From Euclidia mi (Eukaryota > Arthropoda > Insecta > Lepidoptera > Erebidae): a stretch of DNA of 64,000 nucleotides. This document shows, one piece after another, positions 31,652 through 43,209 of the stretch. Location: the NCBI GenBank assembly GCA_944739405.2, contig OX123185.2, positions 9,297,840 through 9,361,839 on the forward strand. Direction: 5' to 3'. A program made the translations under genes and the position numbers. The notes under the pieces were generated by a model that did no database searches, was not told where the DNA came from, and saw only the letters and a list, made by a program, of their open reading frames with translations. Numbering within the stretch: the first letter of the stretch is position 1; each line of letters opens with the position of its first letter.

Positions 31652-34299
31652 TTCCAATCTTTATAATTCTTCTATTGAATATACTGACACAAGTTCCTTA
31701 AACTTAAGACTAGGACAAAGGGTAGACAAATTCAACTGAATGTAGTACATCAAAACATACAAGGTCTATCTGGCAAGGATTTTGAATTAAGTTTATATTT
31801 AAAAAATCACTGTATACAAGTTATGTGTAATACAGAACACTGGCTAAAAGAATACCAAATTAAATTCTTAAATAACTCGCAATGCACGGTACATAGTGCC
31901 TTCTCTAGGAAACACGCTATTCATGGTGGATCCTTGATTATTGTTTCAAATAGCTTAACATGTAAAGAACGGAAAGACATAGCAAGTTTGTTTATAGAAC
32001 GCACCGTGGAACTGTCATGTATAGAACTTGAGCAGCATATTATCATATGTGTATATCGCCCACCGTTAAGTAACTTTAGCTTGTTTGAATCGGTTATCGA
32101 AGATGCAATTACTAAAATTAGGAGCAATAAGAAATATATTATAGTTTTTGGTGATTTTAATGTAAATATTCTTGATCATTCAGTAGCGACTTGTAGATTT
32201 TTAAATCTATTTAAATCATTTAACTTAAAAAATTGTTCCTTGAACCAACTAGTATTACAGTAACATCATCCACCTGTCTTGACAATATATTTAGCAATTG
32301 AACAGTTTCGAATAAATGAGTAAGTTCTGAATTAACTTTGGATCACTGTGGTCAATTAGCAAGGTTTCCATATTATAGTAATAGCATTATACAGAAAGTG
32401 TTAGTTAGGCCATTACCTAGGCATAAGTTTAATGAATTCCGAAATAAAATTTTGGAAAGTTTAAATTAAGGAGAAAGTAGTTAAGGAATCTCGAGCTTTT
32501 AGTAAGTGGGCTACTGCAGGTATTTACAAAAGCAGAGCAAAGATGTATGAGTTGTACGGTATGAAGAGATACAATTCTGATTCGAACTTCACAGAGTATG
32601 TTGGGAATTATTCCAAGATATTTAAAAGAGTTTGCCATAGAGCCAAGGCATTATTCGTTAGAAACAAAATTGAACAATCCTCTAATAAAATTATGCCAAC
32701 CCGGCTAGCTATTATTGAAGCAACAGGTAAGACAACACTAAGAGGTAATATTTTTAGTTTATTTGATAATGACAAATTAATTCATAATGACAAAGAAGTC
32801 GCACACACATTAAATAAATTCTTTGCTAGCATACCGATTACTATTACTAGAGAATTAAAGTCATCAGCTATAGTCGCAGTAAACCTATTAGAATCTAGTG
32901 TAGGAAAATGTGATATATTATTTAAGTTCCATTGTATCAATTCTACCGACATTATAAGTACTTTTCAATCTCTAGAGACTAAGAATACAGTTGATCTCTG
33001 GGGCATTTCTGTTAAGGTTTTGAAAAGTATAATTGATGTAGTAGCTCCTTTTTTAAGCAACTTATTTAATAAAGGTATTGAATCAGGTGTTTTTCCAAAT
33101 CTTAAACACAGTAGGATAATACCTCTTTTCAAATCCGGCAGTAAGACTGATCCTAGTAATTATAGGCCAATATCGATACGACCTGCCTTTAGTAAGATTT
33201 TTGAAAAGATCATACTCAAGCAATTACTTAGACATTTTAATCTAAACAGCCTCCTTCATAGTGAGCAATATGGATTTACCAAGGGTCACTCGAAAACAGA
33301 TGCAGAAGTAGCGTTACTTAAACACATATTCAGTGCATGGGAGAGTGCCCAAAATGCTATTGGTGTGTTTTGCGACCTTTCGAAAGCATTTGATTGTATC
33401 TGCCATGCAAAGCTCTTATGCAAACTTAGACATTACGGCGTACAGACTAAAGCATTGGAAGTCATTAAGTCATACTTAAGTGACAGAATCCAATGTGTTG
33501 AAATAAACGGCTCAAAATCCAGTGGCTTACCTGTTGATTTAGGAGTGCCGCGAGGCAGCATCCTAGGGTCTTTCTTGTTTCATGTTTACATAAATGATTT
33601 ACCTTTTTACTTGAAAAACATTTGTGACGTTGTACTGTTTGCTGACGATACTTCTTTGATATTCAAAGTAGATAGAAATAAGGAACATTTTAACGAAATA
33701 AACAGTGCACTCATTCAAGCAACTAAATGGTTTAATGTAAACAATCTAGTACTGAACGCCAAAAAAACAAAATGTATTAAGTTTGCTCTGCCTAATGACA
33801 GAAACCTTAGTCCTAGTATAGCTCTAAATGACGATGTTCTCGAAACATCTGAATCTACATTATTTCTAGGAATAACACTTGATTCGAAATTACGGTGGGG
33901 TGCGCACGTTACATATCTCTCAGGGAAATTTAGCTCAGCTGCTTATGCCATTAAGAAGGTTCGTAGGTAAGCTGATGTCGATATGGTTAGATTGGTTTAT
34001 TTTAGCTATTTTCATAGTGTTATGTCATATGGCATTCTATTATAGGGTAGGGCTGCTGTCATCAAAAATATTTTTATATTGCATAACCGGGCAGTTAGGG
34101 CCATTTACCAATTAAAGACAAGAGTCTCACTCAAAGAAAAATTTAAAAATATTGGTATTCTTACTGTAGCATCACAATATATTTATGCCAGTGTTATGCA
34201 TGTACGACTACATATAAATTCTTACAAAATTAATAGTGACATACACAATATTAATACTAGGAACAGGCACAAATTATGTGTACCGTATTTCCGTTTACA

Positions 34300-35873
34300 T
34301 ATGAGATAGAATTATCAATAAAATTGTTAAAATCTGGTAAGAGTCCAGGTACTGATTGTGTAACAAATGAAATAATCAAAACTACCAAAGAAGCATTAAT
34401 AAGGCCACTTACCAAGCTCTTCAATCGAGTACTTATAACTAAGGAAATACCAGAGACATGGACATGCTCAGAAATAACTTTACTATACAAAAAAGGTGAC
34501 CCCAAGCAGATAACTAATTATGGACCTATCAGCCTCATATCCTGCTTGTACAAAGTATTTGCATCGACTATATTAAGACGTATAGCTCCGAAAATTGACG
34601 AAAATCAACCTGTAGAGCAAGCTGGTTTCATGAAACATTACTCTACCGTCGACCATATACACACATTAAAAATAATAATCGAAAGGGCTACGGAATACGA
34701 CTTACCATTATATATATAGCTTCCATCGATTACTCGAAGGCTTTCGACTCTATCACTCATGACTCTATATGGCAGGCTTTATACCAGCAAGGAGTGAATG
34801 ATGACTATATAGAACTCATAAAAGCTATCTACTCGAATAGCACAGCGAGAGTACGCCTAGAGACAAGAGGACCAGCATTCAAAGTAGAAAGAAAAAAAAA
34901 TCGCAGTCTTAGAAGGAATTTTCCAAAACCTCGAGTGGAACGAATTAGGGATCAAAATAAATGGCAAGTACCTATCACATCTCCGGTTCGCGGACGATAT
35001 AGTCCTACTGTCAGAAAATCCTTGTAAAATCAACAACATGATAGAGTCACTCAGACAAAAAAGCGAGACAGTTGGGCTACAGATCTACTGGGAGAAAACT
35101 AAAATTATGACCAATCGCGAACAAACATTGGTAACCATTCAATCAAAACCCATATGTTACGTTCAAGACTATATTTACCTAGGACATCTCATTTCATTTA
35201 AAACCTGTACAGAACAAAAAATAGATCGAAGAGTAAAGAACACTTGGAATAAGTACTGGTCTCTGAAAGAAATTTTTAAAGGACCCCTTCCCACAAAATT
35301 GAAGACCAAGGCGATGAACATCTGTCTTACTCCGATTCTCACTTACGCATGCCAAACCTGGCCTCTCAAGCATTCACACCTACACAAGTTAAAAACTTGC
35401 CAAAGAGGAATAGAACGGAGCTACATGAATATAAAATTGAGGGATAGAGTAAGAAATACACTAATAAAGAAAAAACCAAAGCACGAGACGTGGTTAAACA
35501 GGCTCTGACACTCAAGTGGAAATGGTCCGGCCACATTCAAAGAGTAACCGATGGAAGATGGTCGCAGGCGGTAACAAATTGGTACCCACAAGACAGGAAA
35601 AGAAGGAAAGGCAGGCCACTTAAAAGATGGAGTGATGACATTGTGGAAACTGCAGGTAACTTGTGGCCTAGACTGACACAAGACAGAGCCACTTGGCAAA
35701 GTTTGGAGGAGTCTTATACCGCAAAGGCGGCCCTTACACCTAAAATACTTACTTACTTAAATACTAATAAATATAAAAGCTTAACAATACAGAAATGTAA
35801 GGTACAATATACATATTTAAACATAAACATGAGTAAGGGAAATCTAAGCTAATAAATAAATAAAATAAATTTT
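34300..35873 (+). mobile_element. RTE-type LINE, 5'-truncated, nested in the CR1-like LINE
   Basis: Flanked by CGTTTACA at 34292-34299 and 35874-35881, an 8-bp duplication of the host coding text. Its sense-strand RT reads LLKSGKSPGTDCVTNEII, WTCSEITLLYKKGDPKQITN and ENQPVEQAGFMKHYSTVDHI. It ends with a short A/T-rich tail (AATAAATAAATAAAATAAAT). The phrases are characteristic of RTE/BovB-like RTs and differ from the RTE-like family at 10785-14158. Confidence 0.8.
34306..35752 (+). pseudogene. RTE-type reverse transcriptase lacking motif B
   Basis: RT fingers come first. A TA-repeat expansion at about 34710-34718 then shifts the frame just before motif A (SIDYSKAFDSITHDSIWQ, about 34725). 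After GPAFKVER (about 34880) the text jumps across an A-run to AVLEGIF. The expected GVRQGDPLSP-type motif B is absent, so a deletion has removed it. Motif C RFADDIVLL is kept (about 34987). The rest follows the usual C-terminal order: KIMTN, YIYLGHLI, WNKYWSLKEIF, TYACQTWPL, RDRVRNTLI, a frameshift near 35473, and KWKWSGHIQRVTDGRWSQ with GRPLKRWSDDIV. Non-functional. Confidence 0.8.
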
Positions 35874-36390
35874 CGTTTACACAAAACACATAGCTCTTTT
35901 ATTGGGCTTAGTATTGGATAGAATGTATAATAAAATACCATCTAATATTTTAGACTTGCCTTTAAGGTTGTTTCAGACAATAGTTAAAAATAATCTTATA
36001 TTAAAGGCATATTATAGTGTAAATGAGTATCTTGACGACAAGTACGCTTGGAAATAAATATTCTTTCTTTATTAGGCCAAATTTTTGTTTATTAGGTCAA
36101 TAAGCAGTTTTATAGATTATTTAATTACTGTATTTTCTTACTACATTTGCATTCTTGTTCTACTCTTTTCATTATAATTTATCAGATTTGTAAGGTGAGG
36201 GTAACTCGTGGTCATGAACTGCTAGCTAATAGATTGTAAATTACTGCTGGTTTATATACCGTTGCTTTTTGGGACATACTGTTCCACCATAGCTCTGAAC
36301 ATTCATGTTCGCGAGTTGCCTACATCAAAAGACGTAAGTGGATGCTCCTATTTCACCATATTTACTTTGGGAGGCTTACCAAATGAACAT

Positions 36391-39300
36391 TTAGTTTAGT
36401 TGGTCGTGGGTTTTCCACACTTAGCCACTTATTTGGGCCATTGTACGTAAGTGGCGACTTGATTGACGCCGACTACTCATACCACCTTAGCTCCTTCCAG
36501 AAAGCCATTAGTTGGCTGATATCGTTCAAAGCCTCACACATGGTTCTGGGGTTGTTCAGCAGCTTTGCCCGTTGGTCGCTCACACTTGTGCAGTGCAGAA
36601 TGACGTGAGCGGGTGTTTCTTCGGTTTCCATGCAGCCCCTGCACAGTGGGCTGTCCGTAACGCCTATGATGAATAGGTGCTTGTTGAGTGGACAGTGCCC
36701 GGTTATTATGCCTGTCAGATGCTTAAGAGTTTTTCTATTAGAATGCAGCAGCTTGTACGAGAGTCGCTTGTTCAAGCAGGAGATAGCATCTTTTGTTTGT
36801 CTGCATTCTTTTATGTCTGCCCACTGTTTTTCATGTTCATGTGCGGTTCTCTCGCGTAGCCACGTTTTGAGTTGGCTTGCCGGTATCGGTACAATCGGCT
36901 CGGGTCCCATTATCATTGTGTCCGATCCTTTCCGTGCCAGTTGGTCTGCGGCGTCATTGCCTGCGGAGTTGCTGTGGCCTTTAATCCATTGCAGCGTAAC
37001 CCGATTCTTCTCTGCAATCTTTTGCAGCTCTAGGTGGCATTCCATGATGAGGCCGCTGTTAAAGCAGTTGCTGCCGAGAGCTTGTAGTACAGAGACACTG
37101 TCCGTGATAATGCGTATAGACAGGTCACTTACGTTCCTAGATGCGATTGCTGTTGCGGCTCTTGTTATCCCAACACACTCGGCTTGGAATATGGTGTTAT
37201 GAGTGCCAAGGGATGTTGAGATGTTGATATTTAAGTCATGGGAGAATACGCCCGCACCTGTCCCATGCTTCGTTTTTGAGCCGTCTGTGTATACTCTGAC
37301 TTCGTGTATACCAGAGCTGTCTTTGTGGTCCTCCTGTAATTGGATGCGATATTTTTTGTCAAAGACAAATGTTTTAGGGATGAGATCGCAAGCGGCCTCT
37401 AGCATCGGGATCTCTTTGGTTAAGGTCCCTTTTAGGTGTGCGTGGGTTATTCGATCATCCTTTCTCCACAGCCCGAGCTTGTCAAGACGGATTGCTGCAG
37501 CGCCAGCTTCCTGCTGGATCATTAGGTGCAGCGGTCTTAGGTCCAGTAGTATCTCCAAGGCGGCTGTTGGGGTGGTCTTCATGCAGCCTGTTGTGGCCAA
37601 GCAGGCTAGGCGTTGAAGGCTCTGTAGCTTTTTTGTGATTGTGCTTAGTTGTGTGCCTGGCCACCACACTACTGCACCATATGTAAGCATGGGGCGTATA
37701 ATGGCAGTGTAGATTCACCCATTTCTTACCTATGATTCTCCGACATTGCCAGAAGATTGTGCATGCTTTTTTTGTTTTAGTGCTGATGTGCTTACCCCAG
37801 TTTAGCTTATGGTCAAGTATTACGCCCAAGTACTTGACTTCATTCGATAGGGATAGGGTTTTCCTTTTGTTGGTGAAAAGTACTAGCTCCGTTTTGTTGG
37901 GGTTAACCGTCAGTTCATGTTGGTTGCACCATTCCTTTGATCAGGATGGTAATGTCGTCTGCATAGCCGACCTTGTAGAATCGTCTGTCGTTTAATCGTC
38001 CACCACAATGTTCCACAACAGGGGTGAGAGTACACCTCCCTGAGGGCAGCCTTTTGCAACTATGCCCCTCGTGGTGGAGTTTACCGTGAATTGTATTGCC
38101 CTCTGTTTCAGCAGTTGATCAATCCAGCCACTAAGGGTTTGCTCAACTCCGAACTTTTCGAGGGCCCGGCTGATACTGTTGAACTTAGTTTTGTCGAAGG
38201 AACCTTCTATGTCGATGAAGGCCCCCAGTGTCATTAACTTGTTGGTAAGCGCTGTTTCAATGGTTCCCACAACGGAATGCAGCGCCGATTCAGTTGACCT
38301 GCCACTTCTGTAGGCGTGTTGATGTGGGTGTAATGGCTTGCGCAGTAATGCGCCCTCACGGAGGTGTCGGTCCGTAAGTCTCTCCAGCGTTTTCAGTAAG
38401 ACGGAGGTCAAGCTGATTGGTCTATATGCTTTCGCTTGTGTATAGTCAGTTTTGCCAGGTTTTGGGAGGAATATGACTTTAACTTCCCTCCACCTGCAAG
38501 GTATGTATCTATGTGCTATTGAGGCCCTGTAGATGTCGAGCAGGTGCGGCACAATCGTTGTGCATCCCTATTGTAGGAATGCTGGTATGATTTCATCTAG
38601 GCCTGCGGATTTGAATGCCTAGAAGCTGTTAATTGCCCATTTCAGCCGGTCTGTGGTGACCACATTTTCGGCTACCAGCCAGTCTGTTTGGTTCAGTGGT
38701 ATGTAGTCTGAATCGTCCCACAAACGGTCATTGGTTACTGCACAACCTGGGAAGTGAGTTTTAATTCGCACTTGGCTAATTTTAGCGTCCGTAGTTGCGT
38801 AGGTTCCATCTTGCTTTTTAATGGCGCCAAGGGTTTTGTTGCTGTCCTGAGACAAGATCTTTTTCACCCTGGCTGCTTCATTCGTAGTGTTTATGTCGCT
38901 GCAGAAACGCCGCCAGGACTCGCCTCTGCGGAATCTTATGCGTTTCTGTAGTGTGACTGGGTTTCTTTGTATTTGAGCCAGTCTGCTTCCATTCTTGTGT
39001 TTTTAGCCCTGTTAAAGAGTTTCCTCAGTTTTTGCCTGAGTCCCTCTAGTTCTCTTCCCCACCACTGGATTTTACTAGACGACTTTGGGAGTGTGGGTGC
39101 ACAGGCTTGCTGGTAACTTGTTTGTATACATTCTGTTAGTAAGTTGGTGTTATGCTCTATGTTGTCAGTGCTGGTTGACATGTCCTTGAATTAGGACCTG
39201 TCAACCAGTGATGCGAGAAGCGTCTGCGATGTTTGCGCGCGATGTTTGTTCTGCGAGGGTTGCGCCTAGGTTGTGGGACGTTCTCTTGCACACGTATGTC

Positions 39301-39542
39301 ATAGCAGATTCGTCTGTGGTCTGCAAAGGATGGCTCAGCGGACACATGCCAATTTGTGACAAGTTCCGCGGCCCCATCCGATGCTAGCGTGATGTCTACT
39401 ATGGTTTGATATCTGGAGCTAACAAAGGTGGGCTCCGAACCGTTGTTAACTACAGATAGATTTGTTGAAAAGATATATTCAGTCAAGATCTCATCTCGTC
39501 TGTTAGCATCGGGGCTTCCCCACAGCGGATGGTGCACGTTCG
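36391..39542 (-). mobile_element. LOA/I-type LINE with RNase H, 14-bp target duplication
   Basis: Minus strand, 3152 bp, 5'-truncated in the endonuclease. Exact flanking TACCAAATGAACAT at 36377-36390 and 39543-39556. The order EN tail, RT, RNase H, Cys-rich end is that of the LOA/I group. It sits inside the LINE 3' end described at 36260-39850, so it is the younger of the two. Confidence 0.88.
36473..37690 (-). CDS. LOA/I-type LINE ORF2 C-terminal part: RNase H and CCHC-like end
   Basis: A 405-residue open stretch. Residues 1-60 are the RT thumb end (MLTYGAVVWWPGTQLS, RLACLATTG). RNase H spans about 130-255 with all four acidic residues in place: D136 (YTDGSK), E171 (QAEC), D197 (ITDS) and D246 (GNDAADQLA). 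KGHS lies just before the last. A C-terminal zinc-type cluster CRGC...HVILHC is at about 350-370. RNase H would degrade the RNA strand of the hybrid made during target-primed synthesis. The catalytic set looks intact even though upstream parts of the element are frameshifted; the real protein began upstream. Confidence 0.85.
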   Translation of the reverse strand: MLTYGAVVWWPGTQLSTITKKLQSLQRLACLATTGCMKTTPTAALEILLDLRPLHLMIQQEAGAAAIRLDKLGLWRKDDRITHAHLKGTLTKEIPMLEAACDLIPKTFVFDKKYRIQLQEDHKDSSGIHEVRVYTDGSKTKHGTGAGVFSHDLNINISTSLGTHNTIFQAECVGITRAATAIASRNVSDLSIRIITDSVSVLQALGSNCFNSGLIMECHLELQKIAEKNRVTLQWIKGHSNSAGNDAADQLARKGSDTMIMGPEPIVPIPASQLKTWLRERTAHEHEKQWADIKECRQTKDAISCLNKRLSYKLLHSNRKTLKHLTGIITGHCPLNKHLFIIGVTDSPLCRGCMETEETPAHVILHCTSVSDQRAKLLNNPRTMCEALNDISQLMAFWKELRWYE

Positions 39543-39582
39543 TACCAAATGAACATAATTTATTGCTTGAGTATGATATCAA
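37715..39582 (-). pseudogene. LOA/I-type LINE EN tail and RT, frameshifted
   Basis: The EN end reads VHHPLWGSPDANRRDEILTE, then IVDITLAS and FADHRRICYDI (about 39160-39550). RT appears in pieces in different frames. They include FLPKPGKTDYTQAKAYRPIS, a motif A-like GAFIDIEGSFDKT (about 38225), GCPQGGVLSPLLWNIVVDD (about 38020) and, one frame on, GYADDITILI (about 37960), then MGVILDHKLNWGKHI (37829). At least four frameshifts or stops are seen (near 39160, 38930, 37992 and 37715), so RT is not expressible as one protein although motif text is kept. Confidence 0.78.
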
Positions 39583-39850
39583 TAACTATTAAATTTTGCA
39601 TTAGTAGATAACTCACAATGTGAAACAGTTGCAGCTCCTTACAAAGATAACATGTAAAACCATTATACTGACAGTTAAAAAGAGTGGCCACGAGTTTTAT
39701 TGCCCGTTCTTTCTCGTGGTTCTACCTATTGCTTGCGAACGTGGCAGTAAATGTAAATGTAGAATCATCTAGTAATTAACTTTAATTTTTGACGTTCATA
39801 AGCGTCACTTTGTGGCCTAAATGAATAAATGATTTTGACTTTGACTTTAG

Positions 39851-40661
39851 TGGTAGTAATAGAGGAGCTAATTCTGAATATAATTTATTGTATAGGTGTT
39901 CATCAATTACCTGGTAAACACTCTTTGTGCATTTTAAACCGTTTGTCTATTTATTTTATTGACCACACACCTATCACATTTTCCTAAAATTATGATGTTT
40001 GAATTGATTTACTACCGTGAGTATAGAAAACAGTTGCAACAGATCCTATCTGAACTAATGGTATCAGAAAATAATGAATGAGCGAAGATAAACATCAGGC
40101 ATTGGATGAACAATTATAAGCTCTTAATAGAGACATTGTTGACAACCTGAGTACACCAATTTAAAATTCTGGTTATTATTGATTTAATTATATTTTATTT
40201 AATATTAAATCGTTATTACAATTTAATGCTCACAACACTTTCAAGTCCTACATATGCGTCGGTTCATCCGTCAGATAGAATTTTTCTAGTACGAACTTCA
40301 ATGAGTAAATGAGAAAGAAGGAGCGAGTCTCTCATAAAGGAAATTTTCTTAGTATTTTGATCTATGAGAGTACTGAGAGTACTGTGTCGTCACTGACACT
40401 GACAGGTGTGGATATGTTCATAGAAAATGTATGAAAGAATAATTATCACGGTGCCGGTACTGTGACGGAACTGTGACTTCACTGATATGTGTGAATCGGC
40501 CTTAAGGCGTCTATTTTCTTACGATATGCGACTAATTTTCAGTGTGATCCAGTTAACCGTATCTTACTCGATTGTTTCTGTACAGTTTGCTCACATATTT
40601 GATTAAAGTTATGTATATTTTTATGTTCATCAAACAATGAGAGAAATTATAAAATTGTTTA
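39851..40661. other. Unassigned stretch
   Basis: No gene, RNA or repeat recognised. It ends at the ATAT target of the solo LTR. Confidence 0.5.
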
Positions 40662-40665
40662 ATAT

Positions 40666-41103
40666 TGTTACGAGCTGGGGTTCGGTGATAAATTAAATAC
40701 ACTATGCCAGAAAAACTGCACTTTATTTAACACACAACAACACTTATACACACTTAATTCTCAACACTAATAAAAAACACACTTATTTCACAACAAAGAA
40801 ACACCACTAAACACTTCCGACTTACTTAAACTTCGCACTCCTTCACTTGTTGATCGCTTTCCGTATTCAGCTGTAACTGTGTGAACTCGCTCGTCCGCGC
40901 GGTATTTATACCGGCCGGATAACAAACTAGTTCATTCTAGACATTTCTCAGATATTCTGGTAACAGTCGGGAACAGTCGATACAGCAACGCCATCTAGTA
41001 GACAATAGATGAAATTCCTTTAAACCACCGATACATCCAATCTCTTATAGTTCTCTCATTCACCGATAGATGGCGTTATTTTCAATTATCGCCATTCGTA
41101 ACA
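40666..41103 (-). repeat. Solo LTR, 438 bp
   Basis: Ends are TGTTACGA...TCGTAACA (TG...CA with an 8-bp terminal inverted match), flanked by ATAT at 40662-40665 and 41104-41107. In minus orientation it has a TATA box at 40903-40910 (TATAAATA) and then an AATAAAG poly(A) signal near 40725, the normal U3-R-U5 order. With a 4-bp duplication and no internal coding it is what remains after recombination between two LTRs of a Ty3/gypsy-like or related element. It is not obviously the same LTR as at 3032. Confidence 0.82.
40903..40910 (-). promoter_or_regulatory. TATA box of the solo LTR
   Basis: TATAAATA read on the minus strand inside a CCGG...CCGCGCGG context, about 194 bp from the LTR's U3 end. 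Confidence 0.6.
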
Positions 41104-41107
41104 ATAT

Positions 41108-42232
41108 CATCCTATGAGCGGGCTTTTGGGCAACTTTGGTATAATATTGTAACAATGTATTATGTTAATAAAGTTAATCTGTTCAGTGTTGATCATTCTA
41201 TTACCCGATATTTTTCATTTAGACTGGGTTTATCATCAGGCATATTTTTATATGTTTAGCGGATAACGAATAATTTATGGCTACGAACACTTTTGTTACT
41301 TAGTGTCTATTGAAAGTCACTATTTTTGTAATCAATTTACCGCTGTATGTTACTTAAATATATTTTGTTACTATTTGTCAAAATGTTTGATAATTGGCTC
41401 TATAAGGAGTTTGTTTTTATTTCAGCAATATACATATATACATTGCTCTTTCTGTGATGAAATACCTGTTACCATTCTTGTGTGCATGACTAAACTACCA
41501 ATAAATATTATGCCCTTATTATCTTTGTTAAAACTATAATAATTTTCTGTGAAAATTTAACGCAAAATATCTGCATACTCTCTTTCTCGGAACTCATATC
41601 ATTGCCGAATTGGCACGAAATTTAATTACCCTGTATACCTTGTTGTTAAAATACAGCAATATACTAAATCAAGTATAATGAGTCCCGGAAAATAATTAGG
41701 ACCACTAGAAATAGAATATACAATAAGAAGAACATGGTTTAAGATTGGCTTCGTTCGCCGTGTTTTTGGTACAGTTGATATTATTGTCTGAAGTACAAAA
41801 TTAGGCCTACTTACCTGATTACTAGACAAAAACAAAAACTGTTGTATTATTGATCTTATACGTAACCCCTGCGGCACGCCCAACATTATACCTTGAATTT
41901 TACCAAATACACTAACAATATTTATTAGATTTAATTACAGATCTTTCAAAGATGTTGTAATAGTCAATATTTTCTATCAAATTATAAACTGTTCTCTTGT
42001 ACGCAACTAAGTTTATGCAGCAATATGAGTACCTACCTATTTCTGAATCAAAGATGGATCATCATGTCAGCCTAGAGACGTCCACTTCTGGACATAGGCC
42101 TCCCTCAAGGTCTATGATGAATCAAAGATGGATATGAGAGAGAAATAAGAACATAACATATTCAACTTAAGCTTTAGGTGAATTTTGTGTTCATTTTCAA
42201 TAGATTACATTTATTTGAGTATGTTTTGTTCA
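41108..42232. other. Unassigned stretch with a small repeat piece
   Basis: No gene supported. At about 42060-42115 CCACTTCTGGACATAGGCCT CCC is a familiar fragment of lepidopteran dispersed repeats. Confidence 0.45.
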
Positions 42233-42439
42233 TCTTAATATATAAAATCCTTGCGTTACTGACTGACTGACAGACAAGCTACAGCCGAAACTACTGGGCG
42301 CAAGAAGCTGAAATTTGGCATGTATGTTCCTTGGGGACCGTGGGGGTGCACTAAGACGGGATTTCTCGAAATTCCTACGGGATCGGGCAAAACGGGAAAT
42401 TTGAAAATATGTGCGTGCGAAGCCGCTGGCGTCGACTAG
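42233..42439 (+). mobile_element. Short Helitron-like element, copy 3 (family HA)
   Basis: A 207-bp copy running from A|TCTTAATATATAAAATCC to GCGTCGACTAG|T. Same ends, order and length as 4900-5107 with scattered substitutions. Confidence 0.75.
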
Positions 42440-42803
42440 TCAGAGATAAAGGACCATGAGTCAAATTGGGCTCAGTGTCCAACATAGTTATGACATATAC
42501 CATTGTAAAAATTTTGTTTGTACTAAAATTGTTACTACTGGCACCATCTTTAATTCCATTGCAGAAAAAAGATATGCACTTAAATAGATTTTGTAGAAAA
42601 ATACAATTGTTAGTCATAAAACTGCCATGGTAACAATATAATCATACTTTAAAATAACGGTAAACAATAGATGCGCTTGCGCCCGTGTGATTTACAACAC
42701 TCTCCACCCCTTTCACACCTTTCGGACGCCTGCCCGGGCGCCCCTGTCTGCTCTCACTGCTCTCATTCAGTCGACTCGTGATTTTTACGGTATTAGCTTT
42801 GGT
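42440..42803. other. Unassigned stretch
   Basis: No gene recognised. The part from 42670 to 42760 is GC-richer than its surroundings but shows no supported feature. Confidence 0.45.
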
Positions 42804-42811
42804 GTTTTCGT

Positions 42812-43209
42812 TAGTGATGTTCCGGATATCTGTATCCGTATCCGTCGATATCCAAGGAAGAAGAAAGATCCGTATCCGTTACTTTTCTCGCGGATCTTTT
42901 ACGGATCTTTCGCCTTATTAATTTTTAATTGACAGGATGGCATGCTAAAGGTGGTTAGGTAGAATTAAAAAACTATTAAATTCCATTCAGAGTATTTTTA
43001 ATATAATTTCAATACAAGTCGAAAAATGATCTGTCTATTGTTCCGGTGCGTGACGTCAACTATCGTTTCAAAGTCGCGCGCACCGACTTCGATTCAATAA
43101 GAAAATAAAGATCCGTATCCGTATCCATATCCGCGGATCTTGACACCAAATATCCGTATTCTGATCCGTATCCGCGGATATACATTTTTAACGATCCGCC
43201 ACATCACTA
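42812..43209. mobile_element. hAT-type MITE, 398 bp
   Basis: Terminal inverted repeats TAGTGATGT...ACATCACTA, flanked by an exact 8-bp duplication GTTTTCGT (42804-42811 and 43210-43217), the size made by hAT transposases. Both subterminal regions are packed with ATCCGTATCCG and GCGGAT motifs in both orientations, as expected for transposase-binding arrays. There is no coding capacity, so an autonomous partner elsewhere would be needed. Confidence 0.85.

Larger units (their letters stand above)
31750..36056 (+). pseudogene. LINE ORF2: endonuclease, RT and C-terminal region in pieces
   Basis: EN begins VHQNIQGLSGKDFELSLYL (about 31747), then CNTEHWL, ICVYRPPLSNFSLFE and IVFGDFNVNI, and frameshifts near 32263. 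RT reads openly from 32543 to 33970: NYRPISIRPAFSKIFEK, motif A GVFCDLSKAFDCI (about 33366), motif B GVPRGSILGSFLF with Arg where Gln is usual (about 33544), motif C LFADDTSLIF (about 33640). A frameshift follows near 33965. The C-terminal text continues at 34076 (HNRAVRAIYQLKTRVSLKEK) up to 34299, where an RTE-type LINE is inserted. It resumes at about 35874 (FRLHKTHSSFIGLSI, then MYNKIPSNILDLPL) to a stop at 36056. Confidence 0.8.
29030..36060 (+). mobile_element. CR1-like two-ORF LINE with SGNH-like ORF1, interrupted twice
   Basis: A + strand LINE: probable 5' UTR (about 29030-29589), a coiled-coil ORF1 (from 29590), a degenerate hydrolase-like part (31009-31651), EN (about 31750-32260), RT (32543-33970) and a C-terminal region. 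The element is split by a 602-bp retroposon (30203-30804) and an RTE-type LINE (34300-35873), after which its last residues (about 35870-36056) and the AATAAATATTC end follow. A second, minus-strand copy of its tail lies at 45099-45835. Subtracting the insertions leaves about 4.85 kb, close to a full CR1-group LINE. Confidence 0.75.
36260..39850 (+). mobile_element. LINE 3' end, split by the LOA-type LINE
   Basis: The left part (about 36260-36390) and right part (39557-39850) join into one repeat once 36391-39542 is removed. A minus-strand relative without the interruption is at about 43540-43915. Shared landmarks are CTCTGAACATT, AAGTGGATGCTCCT and TTTATTGCCCGTTCTTTCTC. The repeat ends AATAAATGATTTTGACTTTG, a tail of the Jockey/CR1 kind. 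Only its last, poorly coding part is present. Confidence 0.65.
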
